From NCBI GenBank assembly GCA_025964775.1, contig JAOPYE010000012.1:174722-238721 (forward strand): a stretch of 64,000 nucleotides of DNA, in the 5' to 3' direction. Positions within the stretch are counted from its first letter, which is position 1; each line of letters opens with the position of its first letter. The notes beneath the pieces were generated by a model. The model saw nothing but the letters and a program-made list of their open reading frames with translations. It ran no database searches and had not been told where the DNA came from. This document shows, piece by piece, positions 1 through 7,021 of the stretch. Position numbers and translations under genes: made by a program. The DNA comes from Marmoricola sp. (GTDB lineage: Bacteria; Actinomycetota; Actinomycetes; Propionibacteriales; Nocardioidaceae).

Positions 1-208
1 GACCGCGACGATCCCCAAAGACGGCGCCGCTGTCGAGTTCTTCGACAAGACCCACGGCCAGGTGCTGATCGGCGTCGACGTCACGACGACCACCGGGACG
101 ACCGGCGCGAGTGCCGGCACGAACTCGGTGGATCGCTATCGCGCGCGGATCATCCTGACCAAGGTCGGCGACCGCTGGCTCGTCTCCGGCCTGGACCAGG
201 TCGGGTGA
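1..208 (+). CDS. Mce-associated protein, C-terminal end (partial)
   Basis: This is the 3' end of a gene that begins before the window. Reading from base 2 gives about 68 residues ending TKVGDRWLVSGLDQVG. A beta-rich stretch closing with a W-L-V-S motif is typical of the C-terminal domain of Mce-associated proteins, small membrane proteins encoded after mceF that are thought to stabilise Mce lipid importers. The same ending (SWLVSDI, KWLVDDF) occurs in the two Mce-associated proteins at 58478-59918, which supports the call. The stop overlaps the GTG of the next gene by four bases. The family call is by similarity of pattern; the N-terminal part is not visible. Confidence 0.6.
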   Translation, partial: TATIPKDGAAVEFFDKTHGQVLIGVDVTTTTGTTGASAGTNSVDRYRARIILTKVGDRWLVSGLDQVG

Positions 209-735
209 TCGAGGTGAAGAAGCACGTGCTGGTGGCCGGGCTGCTCCTGGTGACCCTGGCCGGGTGCGGTTCGTCGGCTCCGGCGCCGACCGTCACGCCG
301 AAGCTGAACGCGGACGGCAGCTATCGGGTCGGGACCGTCGGCAGCGCCGACGCGATCGCCGCGGTGAAGGCTGCGACGAAGGCGCTGCCGATCGCGTTGT
401 CGTACGACTACCGCTCGCTCGACACCTCGCTTGCCAGGGGCACCGCCTTGATGACGCCGGCGTTCGCGACGAAGTTCCGGACGACGTTCGACGCCACGAC
501 CCGGACGATGGCGACCCAGAAGCAGGCGATCACGAGCGCGCTGGTCCGGGGTGCCGGGATCATCGGGACGATCCAGAACGGTCGCGCGACCGTCCTCGTC
601 TTCCTCGACCAGGTCCTGGTCTCCAGCAAGGACAAGAAGGCCAGCGACCCCCTCGACGTCAGCCAGAACCGGGTGCACGTGTCCCTGGTCAAGCAGAACG
701 GCCGGTGGAGGGTCAGTGACATCGAGCCGTTCTGA
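205..735 (+). CDS. Mce-associated lipoprotein
   Basis: This 176-residue protein has a lipoprotein signal: basic MIEVKK, a hydrophobic stretch, then the lipobox LAGC with Cys21. The mature part has the Mce-associated layout: an alpha-helical SYDYRSLDTSLARG region like the SYNYLHMDADRNRS of the protein at 59031, followed by beta strands ending GRWRVSDIEPF. The GTG start sits in GTGA and overlaps the upstream stop, implying translational coupling; a second in-frame GTG lies nine bases later. It is probably anchored outside the cytoplasmic membrane and linked to a second Mce system whose core genes lie left of the window. The function of this family is not well established. Confidence 0.65.
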   Translation: MIEVKKHVLVAGLLLVTLAGCGSSAPAPTVTPKLNADGSYRVGTVGSADAIAAVKAATKALPIALSYDYRSLDTSLARGTALMTPAFATKFRTTFDATTRTMATQKQAITSALVRGAGIIGTIQNGRATVLVFLDQVLVSSKDKKASDPLDVSQNRVHVSLVKQNGRWRVSDIEPF

Positions 736-1585
736 CGCCGTCACCGTCAGCCACCCGACGATCGCCCGCTGGCGCACCCGCGCCCTCGAGGTCCTGGGCG
801 ACGGTCCCGTGTTCCTGCTGCTGCACGGCTTCGGTGACCACGCCGGCACCTGGCTTCCCGTGCTGGCAGAGCTCGAGGCGGCTGGCGGTCGGGCCGTCGC
901 ACTCGACCTCCCCGGGTACGGCGAGGCTGCTCCGGCCGGTTCGGGTGCCGCGCTGCCCCAGCTGGACGAATTCGTGACGGCGGCGGTCGAGCACTGGACC
1001 GTGGACGGGGTCGCGCCGATCGTCGTCGGCAACTCCCTCGGCGGCGTCCTCGCCATCAGGGCCGGCCAGGACCCGAACACGGCTGTTGCGGGGGTCGTTC
1101 CGGTGTCTCCGGCCGGGTACGGGCACGCCTGGTTCGTCGACCTCCTCGAGCGCTTCCACCAGCTGAACCCGCTGCTGTTCGTCCCGGTCGTGCCGATGAA
1201 CACCTTCCGCACGATGGTGGCGACCGGCTTCGCCTGGGCCGCGGCAGGTGGCGGCTCCCGGGTCCTGCCGGGCATCGCGCGCGCTGCCGGCGACCAGTTC
1301 CGCACGCGCGCCGACGTGAAGCGGATCCTGGGTACGGCGCCGGACCTGCTCCAGGAGATCCGCGCGGTTGCCCCCGCAGCCGTCACCGTGCCATGCCTGA
1401 TCATCTGGGGACGCCACGACCGACTCACCCTGGTCTCCGGCGCGGCCGTCCTGAAGGCGATGGTGCCTTCTGCCGAGCTCCTCGTCCTGGACGACTGCGG
1501 ACACTGCTCCCAGGTGACGCGCCCAGACCTGGTCGCGACCCACCTGGTCGGCTTCGCACGCAGCCTGACGTCCTCTCCTGTCTGA
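716..1585 (+). CDS. Alpha/beta hydrolase
   Basis: This is an alpha/beta-hydrolase-fold protein of about 289 residues. It has the oxyanion-loop motif HGFGDH, the nucleophile elbow GNSLGG with the Ser, an Asp in GRHDRLT and a catalytic His in DCGHCSQ, so the triad is complete. The best start is the GTG at 716, which overlaps the end of the preceding lipoprotein gene; the next in-frame start would remove the oxyanion strand. Overlap suggests co-transcription with the Mce-associated genes, so an ester, lipid or epoxide substrate would fit. That is inference: the fold does not fix the substrate. Confidence 0.75.
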   Translation: MTSSRSDAVTVSHPTIARWRTRALEVLGDGPVFLLLHGFGDHAGTWLPVLAELEAAGGRAVALDLPGYGEAAPAGSGAALPQLDEFVTAAVEHWTVDGVAPIVVGNSLGGVLAIRAGQDPNTAVAGVVPVSPAGYGHAWFVDLLERFHQLNPLLFVPVVPMNTFRTMVATGFAWAAAGGGSRVLPGIARAAGDQFRTRADVKRILGTAPDLLQEIRAVAPAAVTVPCLIIWGRHDRLTLVSGAAVLKAMVPSAELLVLDDCGHCSQVTRPDLVATHLVGFARSLTSSPV

Positions 1586-1625
1586 TCGTTCGTCGATGAC
1601 GCACTCGCGGGTCTCCGGTTTGGAC

Positions 1626-1654
1626 TTGTACTGAATCTGTACTATCTTTATAGT
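1626..1654 (+). promoter_or_regulatory. Sigma-70-type promoter of the organosulfur operon
   Basis: TTGTAC (1626-1631) and TATAGT (1649-1654) are separated by exactly 17 bases in an unusually AT-rich patch. The inverted repeat ACTAT-CTTT-ATAGT (1641-1654) overlaps the -10 element and could be part of an operator. Transcription would start near 1661, about 50 bases before the leader peptide. Confidence 0.65.
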
Positions 1655-1713
1655 CTTACAACAAGATGCATCGGATTCGACCGGTGCACAGGAGCAGGCG
1701 GGAGGGGATCGGG

Positions 1714-1782
1714 ATGTTGCTGCGTTTGACCAGCCGCCGTCACGTGGACCTGTGCCGCGTCTCCTCCGGCATGTGTCGCTGA
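1714..1782 (+). CDS. Putative leader peptide (cysteine-attenuation type)
   Basis: This is a 22-codon reading frame with a strong ribosome-binding site, GGAGGGG, at 1701-1707. It encodes MLLRLT, then SRRHVDLCR, and ends SSGMCR. The R-R-H-V-D-L core, followed by serines and a Cys near the C-terminus, is the signature of short leader peptides found upstream of sulfur-assimilation operons in Streptomyces and relatives. It lies between a good promoter and a sulfonate-type transport operon, which is where such leaders occur. By analogy, ribosome behaviour at the Cys codons (TGC 1753, TGT 1774) would report cysteinyl-tRNA supply. The gene is easily missed because of its size. Confidence 0.75.
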   Translation: MLLRLTSRRHVDLCRVSSGMCR

Positions 1783-1834
1783 GGAGTCGCTGAGGCCGTC
1801 CGAGCCTCCCTTCCGCCGAGAAGGTCCTTCGGTC

Positions 1835-1854
1835 GTGGCGTGCCCGCACGCCAC
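1835..1854 (+). promoter_or_regulatory. Leader hairpin between leader peptide and transporter gene
   Basis: GTGGCGTG (1835-1842), loop CCCG, and CACGCCAC (1847-1854) form a perfect 8-bp stem. It lies 53 bases after the leader-peptide stop and 49 bases before the substrate-binding protein gene. There is no U-tract after it, so it is not a classic intrinsic terminator. It could be one arm of an attenuator or hide a Rho or ribosome site. The rest of 1586-1902 holds only the promoter and leader peptide. Confidence 0.4.
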
Positions 1855-1902
1855 TCAACGCCCATCACCACGCCTCGACGCGTGTCAAAAGAGAGTCCTC
1901 CC

Positions 1903-2931
1903 ATGATCACCCGTACCTCCGCCCGGGTCCGTCTCGCCGCGGCCGTTGCCCTCTCGCTCGCCTCCCTGTCCTCGCTGGCCGCCTGCGGCAGCAGCCAGAG
2001 CGGCGAGGCGACCACCATCCGCTACCAGTCCTACTCGGGGACCGTCGATGTGCTCCAGCTGGCCGACGCCCTCGGCTACCTCAAGGGACTGAAGCTGGAC
2101 AAGGTCGGCGACGTGACCGGGGGGCCGCAGAGCCTCCAGGCGCTGGTCAGCCACCAGGTCGACATCAGCTCGAGCGCCTTCTTCGGCGCGATCGCGCAGG
2201 TCGTCGCCAGCGGAGCTCCGATCAAGGCCGTGGTGTCGACGTACGGCTCCAACGCCAAGACGAGCTCGGCGCTCGTCACGCTGCAGGGATCGCCGATCAC
2301 GACGGCCAAGGACCTGATCGGCAAGAAGGTCGCGGTCAACACGCTCGGTGCCAACTCCGAGGCCATCATCGACGTCTGGCTCCAGAAGAGCGGTCTCACT
2401 GCCGACCAGATCAAGCAGGTGACGCTGGTACCGCTCCCGCCGCTGAACATGTTCCAGGCGCTTCAGCAGCACCAGGTTGATGCGGCGTCCGTGGGGAGTG
2501 GCCAGCTGCGAGCGGTGGCAGCCACGGGCCTGAAGGTGAAGACCCTGGTCAAGGACACCGACGTGATCGGTCCGTACAACGGCGGCGGCGTCTCGCTCAC
2601 CGACGACTTCCTCAAGAACAACCCGAAGACCTCACGTGAGCTCGTGACGGGCATCGCCAAGGCCGTGGCCTACATCGAGAGCCACGACCGGGCGAGCGTC
2701 CTGAAGGTCTATGACGCCTGGCTGACCCACCACGGCTACAGCAGCTACGTGCAGGCGGTGGACCAGAACTGGTCCGGCACCACCGGGGTGGCCACGCCCA
2801 CGACCGCTGCCATCGGCAGCAACGACTTCTCGATCTGGGTCGACTGGCTGAAGGGTCGCGGCACGGTGAAGGACACCCTCAAGAACAGCGAGATCTACAC
2901 CAACCAGTACAACGACCTGGCGAAGGGCTGA
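1903..2931 (+). CDS. ABC transporter substrate-binding lipoprotein (SsuA/NMT1-like)
   Basis: This is a 342-residue periplasmic-binding-type protein that captures a small sulfur-containing anion for the ABC importer encoded next to it. It has a lipoprotein signal (basic start, hydrophobic core, lipobox LAAC with Cys28) followed by an SsuA/TauA/NMT1-like fold. Features include the early VDVLQLADALGYLKG, the GGPQSLQALVSHQVDI segment and the typical KKVAVNTLGAN lobe hinge. ATG 1903 was chosen because it starts the signal peptide; an upstream in-frame ATG at 1840 lies inside the leader hairpin. It is followed three bases later by the ATPase gene. Substrate (alkanesulfonate, taurine or similar) is inferred from the flavin enzymes downstream. 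Confidence 0.85.
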   Translation: MITRTSARVRLAAAVALSLASLSSLAACGSSQSGEATTIRYQSYSGTVDVLQLADALGYLKGLKLDKVGDVTGGPQSLQALVSHQVDISSSAFFGAIAQVVASGAPIKAVVSTYGSNAKTSSALVTLQGSPITTAKDLIGKKVAVNTLGANSEAIIDVWLQKSGLTADQIKQVTLVPLPPLNMFQALQQHQVDAASVGSGQLRAVAATGLKVKTLVKDTDVIGPYNGGGVSLTDDFLKNNPKTSRELVTGIAKAVAYIESHDRASVLKVYDAWLTHHGYSSYVQAVDQNWSGTTGVATPTTAAIGSNDFSIWVDWLKGRGTVKDTLKNSEIYTNQYNDLAKG

Positions 2932-2934
2932 GCG

Positions 2935-3765
2935 ATGAGTGCGCAGATCGATCTACGAGACGTGGGACAGGTTTTCCAGGTCCGCGGCAACGACGACAAA
3001 CGCAAGCGGGACTTCGTCGCACTGGACGGGGCGAACCTCACTGTGCGGGCCGGCGAGTTCGTGACGCTGGTCGGGCCGTCGGGATGCGGCAAGTCCACGG
3101 TGCTCGATCTGATCGCCGGGCTCACCAAGCCGACCTCGGGCAGCGTGAGCGTGGACGGGCGACCGGTCACCGGGCCGGGTCCGGACCGGAGCATCGTGTT
3201 CCAGCAGTACACGCTGCTGCCGTGGCGCACGGCCCAGGCCAACATCGAGTTCGCGCTCGAGGCCGTCGGTGGCTGGAGCAAGGCCGAGCGTGCCGAGCGC
3301 GCCCTCGAGTACCTCGATCTCGTCGGTCTCACGGAGTTCGCCAACCGCTATCCGCACGAACTCTCCGGAGGCATGAAGCAGCGGGTGGCGATCGCTCGGT
3401 CGCTGTCCTACGAGCCGGGGGTGCTGTTGATGGACGAACCGTTCGGCGCGCTGGATGCCCAGACGCGCGAGCGCCTCCAGGAAGAGCTCATCGACATCTG
3501 GCGGCGAACCGCTACCACCATCGTGTTCATCACCCACGACATCGAGGAGGCCGTGTTCCTCGGTGAGCGGGTCGCGGTGATGAGCAGCCGACCCGGAACC
3601 ATCCACACGGTCGTGGATGTGCGTCTTGATCGCTCGGGAGAGGCAGCGGAGGACATCCGCGGCACCCGTGAGTTCGCGGCGTACCGGCACGAGATCTGGA
3701 GCCTGTTGCGTGAGCAGCGGTCGGCGCCCCGGTCGGTCAGGGTGGAGGTGGCTTCCGTTGCCTAG
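2935..3765 (+). CDS. ABC transporter ATP-binding protein (SsuB/TauB-like)
   Basis: This 276-residue cytoplasmic ATPase powers the importer. It has Walker A GPSGCGKST at residues 47-55, a Q-loop at QQYTLLPW (about 90), ABC signature LSGGMKQ at 143-149, Walker B VLLMDEP at 163-169, a D-loop, and the switch His in ITHD near 201. The length and the PFGALDAQTRERLQEEL sequence are typical of the nitrate/sulfonate/taurine branch. The gene follows the binding-protein gene by three bases and its end overlaps the permease start, so the three form one transport unit. Confidence 0.9.
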   Translation: MSAQIDLRDVGQVFQVRGNDDKRKRDFVALDGANLTVRAGEFVTLVGPSGCGKSTVLDLIAGLTKPTSGSVSVDGRPVTGPGPDRSIVFQQYTLLPWRTAQANIEFALEAVGGWSKAERAERALEYLDLVGLTEFANRYPHELSGGMKQRVAIARSLSYEPGVLLMDEPFGALDAQTRERLQEELIDIWRRTATTIVFITHDIEEAVFLGERVAVMSSRPGTIHTVVDVRLDRSGEAAEDIRGTREFAAYRHEIWSLLREQRSAPRSVRVEVASVA

Positions 3766-4600
3766 CCTGTTGGAGGAGCGCACCGAGCCGGGCCTGAACC
3801 CACGGCAGCAGGCGTCGGCCCGCGCCACGCACGTGTCGTCGTACGTCACCCGCCTGGGTCGGGTCGGCCGCGGCCTCCTCGGCGTGGTCATCCTGGCCCT
3901 GGTCTGGGAGTTCGTGCCGCGCCTCGGTCTCGTCAACAGCTACTTCCTGCCTCCGCTGCACACGGTGCTCGCTGCGTGGTGGGATCTGGCCAAGAGTGGC
4001 GAGCTCGAGCGGAACCTGCGCGCCAGCGTGCTGCGGTCGGGGATCGGGTTCGCCATCGCGATCGCAACCGCGATCCCGACCGGAGTGGCCATCGCCTGGT
4101 ACCGCCCGGTGCGCGAGGTGCTCACCCCGCCGCTGGAGGTCTTCAGGAACACCGCCGCCCTCGCGTTGCTGCCGGTGTTCACCCTCATCCTCGGGATCGG
4201 TGAGAGCTCGAAGATCGCGATCATCATCTATGCCTGCTTCTTCCCGATCCTGCTGAGCACCATCACCGGAGTGGCCACGGTGGACCCGCAGCTGCTGCGG
4301 TCCGCGAAGGTCCTGGGACTGAGCCCGTCGGCGACGTTCCGCAAGGTGGTGTTCCCGGCTGCCGTTCCCACGATCTTCACGGGCATCCGGATCTCCGGTG
4401 CCGCGGCCATCCTCGTGCTCATCGCGGCCGAGCTGGTCGGTGCCACGGCCGGTCTCGGATTCCTCATCAACTACACCGAGCAGAACTTCCTGATCCCGCA
4501 GATGTACGCCGCCATCCTCACCACCACGTTGCTGGGTCTGGCTGTCAGCTATGGCCTCGTCCTGCTCGAACGCCGGTTCTCGCGCTGGCGTCCCGTCTGA
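3758..4600 (+). CDS. ABC transporter permease (SsuC/TauC-like)
   Basis: This is a membrane permease of about 280 residues with six predicted hydrophobic segments. It carries the binding-protein-dependent transport EAA region: ILGIGESSKIAI in the middle and RSAKVLGLSPSATFRKVVFP before the last helices. The chosen start is TTG 3758, eight bases after a strong GGTGGAGG ribosome site (3741-3748); it overlaps the ATPase gene's end. No ATG lies near. Together with the two upstream genes it forms an SsuABC-type importer, here probably for organosulfur compounds. Confidence 0.85.
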   Translation: MPSLLEERTEPGLNPRQQASARATHVSSYVTRLGRVGRGLLGVVILALVWEFVPRLGLVNSYFLPPLHTVLAAWWDLAKSGELERNLRASVLRSGIGFAIAIATAIPTGVAIAWYRPVREVLTPPLEVFRNTAALALLPVFTLILGIGESSKIAIIIYACFFPILLSTITGVATVDPQLLRSAKVLGLSPSATFRKVVFPAAVPTIFTGIRISGAAAILVLIAAELVGATAGLGFLINYTEQNFLIPQMYAAILTTTLLGLAVSYGLVLLERRFSRWRPV

Positions 4601-4626
4601 TCGACAACCCCTCAAGGAGAAATCTC

Positions 4627-5985
4627 ATGACCACGCAGTCTCGGAAGCTCAGCCTCAACGCGTTCCTGCACGACACCGGCCACCACGAAGCGTCCTGGCG
4701 GCACCCGGAGTCGTCGGCTGAACGAGCACTCGACATCGACTTCTACACCGAACTTGCCCAGAAGGCCGAGGCAGCCAAGCTCGACGGCATCTTCTTCGCC
4801 GACGCACCCGGCCTCTGGTCAGCCACGGCGTACCGTCCTGCCTCGCACATCGAGCCGATCACCCGGCTGTCGGCGATCGCAGCCAAGACGTCGAAGATCG
4901 GTCTCATCGCCACGGCGTCGACGACGTTCTACGAGCCGTACAACCTGGCACGCCTGTTCTCCTCCCTCGACATCCTCTCGGGTGGACGGGCCGGCTGGAA
5001 CATCGTGACCACCCAGTCCGATGCGGTGGCCCGGAACTTCAGCCTCAAGGAGATCCCTTCGCCCGAGGAGCGGTACGCACGAGCGCAGGAGTTCGTCGAC
5101 GTCGTCACCAAGCTGTGGGACAGCTGGGAGGACGACGCGATCCTCGTCGACCGTGAGAGCGGTCGCTACTTCGACGTGGACAAGGTGCACAACATCAACC
5201 ACATCGGCCGGCACTACCAGGTCGAGGGCGCTCTTGCCGCTCCCCGCAGCCCCCAGGGACGTCCGGTCTATGTCCAGGCCGGGTCCTCCAACGAGGGCAG
5301 GGCCTTCGCCGCCCGGAACGCCGAAGCGATCTTCACCGCGCACCAGACCATCGGGGACGCGCAGGCGTTCTACGCCGACATCAAGAGCCGTGCGGTGAAG
5401 CTGGGTCGCAACCCGGACCACGTCAAGGTGCTCCCGGGGATCAGCGCGTTCCTGGGCGACACCGAGAAGGAGGCCCGGGAGCTCGAGGGGTACGTCAATT
5501 CCCTGACGGTGCCGGAGTACGGCATCGCGCAGCTCGAGCAGCTCAGCGGCAGGTCGATCGCCCACCTCAAGCTGGACGAGGCTGTTCCGGCCGACACCTT
5601 CGGCCTCGCCGGCAACGTCCTCGACAACAACCGCTCGCGGCTCCAGGTGGTGGCGAACATCGTCGAGCGAGAGCGTCCGACACTGCGTCAGCTCCTGCAC
5701 CGGTTGGCCGGCGGTCGCGGGCACAACGTCGTCGCCGGTACGCCGACCCAGGTGGCAGACATCATCACCGACTGGTTCACCGGCAACGCCGCCGACGGAT
5801 TCAACGTGATGCCGCCGCTGTACCCGCAGCTGCTCGACGCCTTCACAGCGAAGGTGGTCCCGCTGTTGCAGGAGCGTGGAATCTTCCGCGAGGACTACGT
5901 CGGCTCGACCTTGCGGGAGCACTACGGTCTCCCGCGCCCCGAGTCCCTGTATGCCGGGTCCTCCCGCGCTTCGGCCGGAGCGTGA
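4627..5985 (+). CDS. FMN-dependent monooxygenase, NtaA/SnaA/DszA-type (luciferase-like family)
   Basis: This 452-residue flavin monooxygenase has the bacterial-luciferase TIM-barrel fold. The start KLSLNAFLHDTGHHEASW, the FADAPGLW loop, the TASTTFYEPYNLARLF strand-helix and GGRAGWNIVTTQ are hallmarks of the two-component NtaA/SnaA/DszA/DmoA group. These enzymes use reduced FMN from a separate reductase to oxidise sulfur- or nitrogen-containing compounds. AAGGAG lies at 4614-4619. Position directly after a sulfonate-type importer, with two flavin reductases next in line, points to oxidative release of sulfur from an imported compound. The exact substrate (sulfone, sulfide or sulfonate) cannot be read from sequence. 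Confidence 0.85.
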   Translation: MTTQSRKLSLNAFLHDTGHHEASWRHPESSAERALDIDFYTELAQKAEAAKLDGIFFADAPGLWSATAYRPASHIEPITRLSAIAAKTSKIGLIATASTTFYEPYNLARLFSSLDILSGGRAGWNIVTTQSDAVARNFSLKEIPSPEERYARAQEFVDVVTKLWDSWEDDAILVDRESGRYFDVDKVHNINHIGRHYQVEGALAAPRSPQGRPVYVQAGSSNEGRAFAARNAEAIFTAHQTIGDAQAFYADIKSRAVKLGRNPDHVKVLPGISAFLGDTEKEARELEGYVNSLTVPEYGIAQLEQLSGRSIAHLKLDEAVPADTFGLAGNVLDNNRSRLQVVANIVERERPTLRQLLHRLAGGRGHNVVAGTPTQVADIITDWFTGNAADGFNVMPPLYPQLLDAFTAKVVPLLQERGIFREDYVGSTLREHYGLPRPESLYAGSSRASAGA

Positions 5986-6005
5986 GCGGGCGGGGAGGGA
6001 GCAGC

Positions 6006-6512
6006 ATGAGTACCGCCGTGGTCGTGGGCAATCCGAAGCCGCTGAGCCGAACCCTCGAGGCCGCCACCTTCCTGGCGCGCGAGCTGAGCGGTGCCGAGCC
6101 CGACCACGTTGTGGACCTCGCGACGCTCGGGGCGGACCTGCTCGAACCGAGTGCGCCCTCAGTGGCGGCCCTGGTCGAGCAGGTCGGTGGCGCAGACCTC
6201 GTGGTGGTGGCGAGCCCGACGTACAAAGGCACGTTCACCGGCCTGCTCAAGCTGTTCCTGGACCGGTTCGCCGGCGGGAGCGGACTGTCCGGCGTCGCGG
6301 TACCGCTGATGCTCGGCGCCTCGCCGGCGCACGCGCTGGCCCCGGAGCTCTCGTTGCGCCCGGTGCTCACCGAGCTCGGCGCGACCGTGCCCGGCCGCGG
6401 GCTGTTCGTCCTCGATTCGGCGTACGACGATCCTGCTGCCTACGCGGCCTGGCTCGCCGCGACCCGACCCGTGGTGGAGGCACTGGTGACGGGAAGGACT
6501 GTGTCGGCATGA
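6006..6512 (+). CDS. NADPH-dependent FMN reductase (SsuE/MsuE-like)
   Basis: This 168-residue flavodoxin-fold reductase has a phosphate-binding GNPKPLSRT loop at the N-terminus and the SPTYKGTFTGLLKLFLD motif (about residues 72-88), both typical of SsuE/MsuE enzymes that supply FMNH2. ATG 6006 follows GGAGGGA (5994-6000). An in-frame GTG at 5982 overlapping the monooxygenase stop is possible but has no ribosome site. It is the natural partner of the monooxygenase encoded just before it. Confidence 0.85.
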   Translation: MSTAVVVGNPKPLSRTLEAATFLARELSGAEPDHVVDLATLGADLLEPSAPSVAALVEQVGGADLVVVASPTYKGTFTGLLKLFLDRFAGGSGLSGVAVPLMLGASPAHALAPELSLRPVLTELGATVPGRGLFVLDSAYDDPAAYAAWLAATRPVVEALVTGRTVSA

Positions 6513-7006
6513 CCGAGCTCGTCACGAACCAGGACCTGGATCCGGCAGCGCTGCGCGAGGCATTCGGCATCTTCCCCAGTGGAGTTGTCGCGGTTGCGGC
6601 CGAGGTCGACGGTGAGCTCGTCGGTCTCGCGGCGAGCTCCTTCACCAGTGTCAGCCTCGACCCGCCGTTGGTGTCCTTCTCGATCGCCCGGACCTCCAAG
6701 ACCTGGCCCGACCTGCGCCGCTCGCCGCACGTCGGGGTCACGGTCCTGGCCGCGACCCAGCACTCGGTCTGCCGCCAGCTGGCCGGCGAGCCCGCCCACC
6801 GGTTCGACGGCGTCCCGATCCGCGTCAGCGAGGACGGGGCTGTCACCCTGGACGAGGGTCTGGCCCGGTTCGACTGCACCATCTACTCCGAGGTCGAAGC
6901 AGGCGACCACATGGTCGTACTCCTCGAGTTGCACGCCGTCGACCAGAGTGACACCAGCAGCCCGCTGGTGTTCCACCGAAGCGCGTTCAGCCAGCTCGCT
7001 GTCTAA
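6509..7006 (+). CDS. Flavin reductase family protein
   Basis: This 165-residue protein is of the HpaC/RutF-like flavin reductase family (split beta-barrel). It has FPSGVVAVAAEVDGE, then GLAASSFTSVSLDPPLVSFSI, the FMN/NAD(P)H-binding core of the family. ATG 6509 overlaps the preceding stop (ATGA), with GGGAAGGA at 6491-6498 as ribosome site. It gives the operon a second, structurally unrelated flavin-reducing enzyme, either as backup FMNH2 supply or for another monooxygenase. It is the last gene of the operon; a convergent gene ends 16 bases on. Confidence 0.85.
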   Translation: MTELVTNQDLDPAALREAFGIFPSGVVAVAAEVDGELVGLAASSFTSVSLDPPLVSFSIARTSKTWPDLRRSPHVGVTVLAATQHSVCRQLAGEPAHRFDGVPIRVSEDGAVTLDEGLARFDCTIYSEVEAGDHMVVLLELHAVDQSDTSSPLVFHRSAFSQLAV

Positions 7007-7021
7007 GGGCCGTGTCCGGCA

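Noticed and set aside
1656..1902. Possible SAM or other riboswitch before the organosulfur operon
   Set aside because: No conserved riboswitch core was found. The short leader peptide with R-R-H-V-D-L and a strong ribosome site explains the region better.
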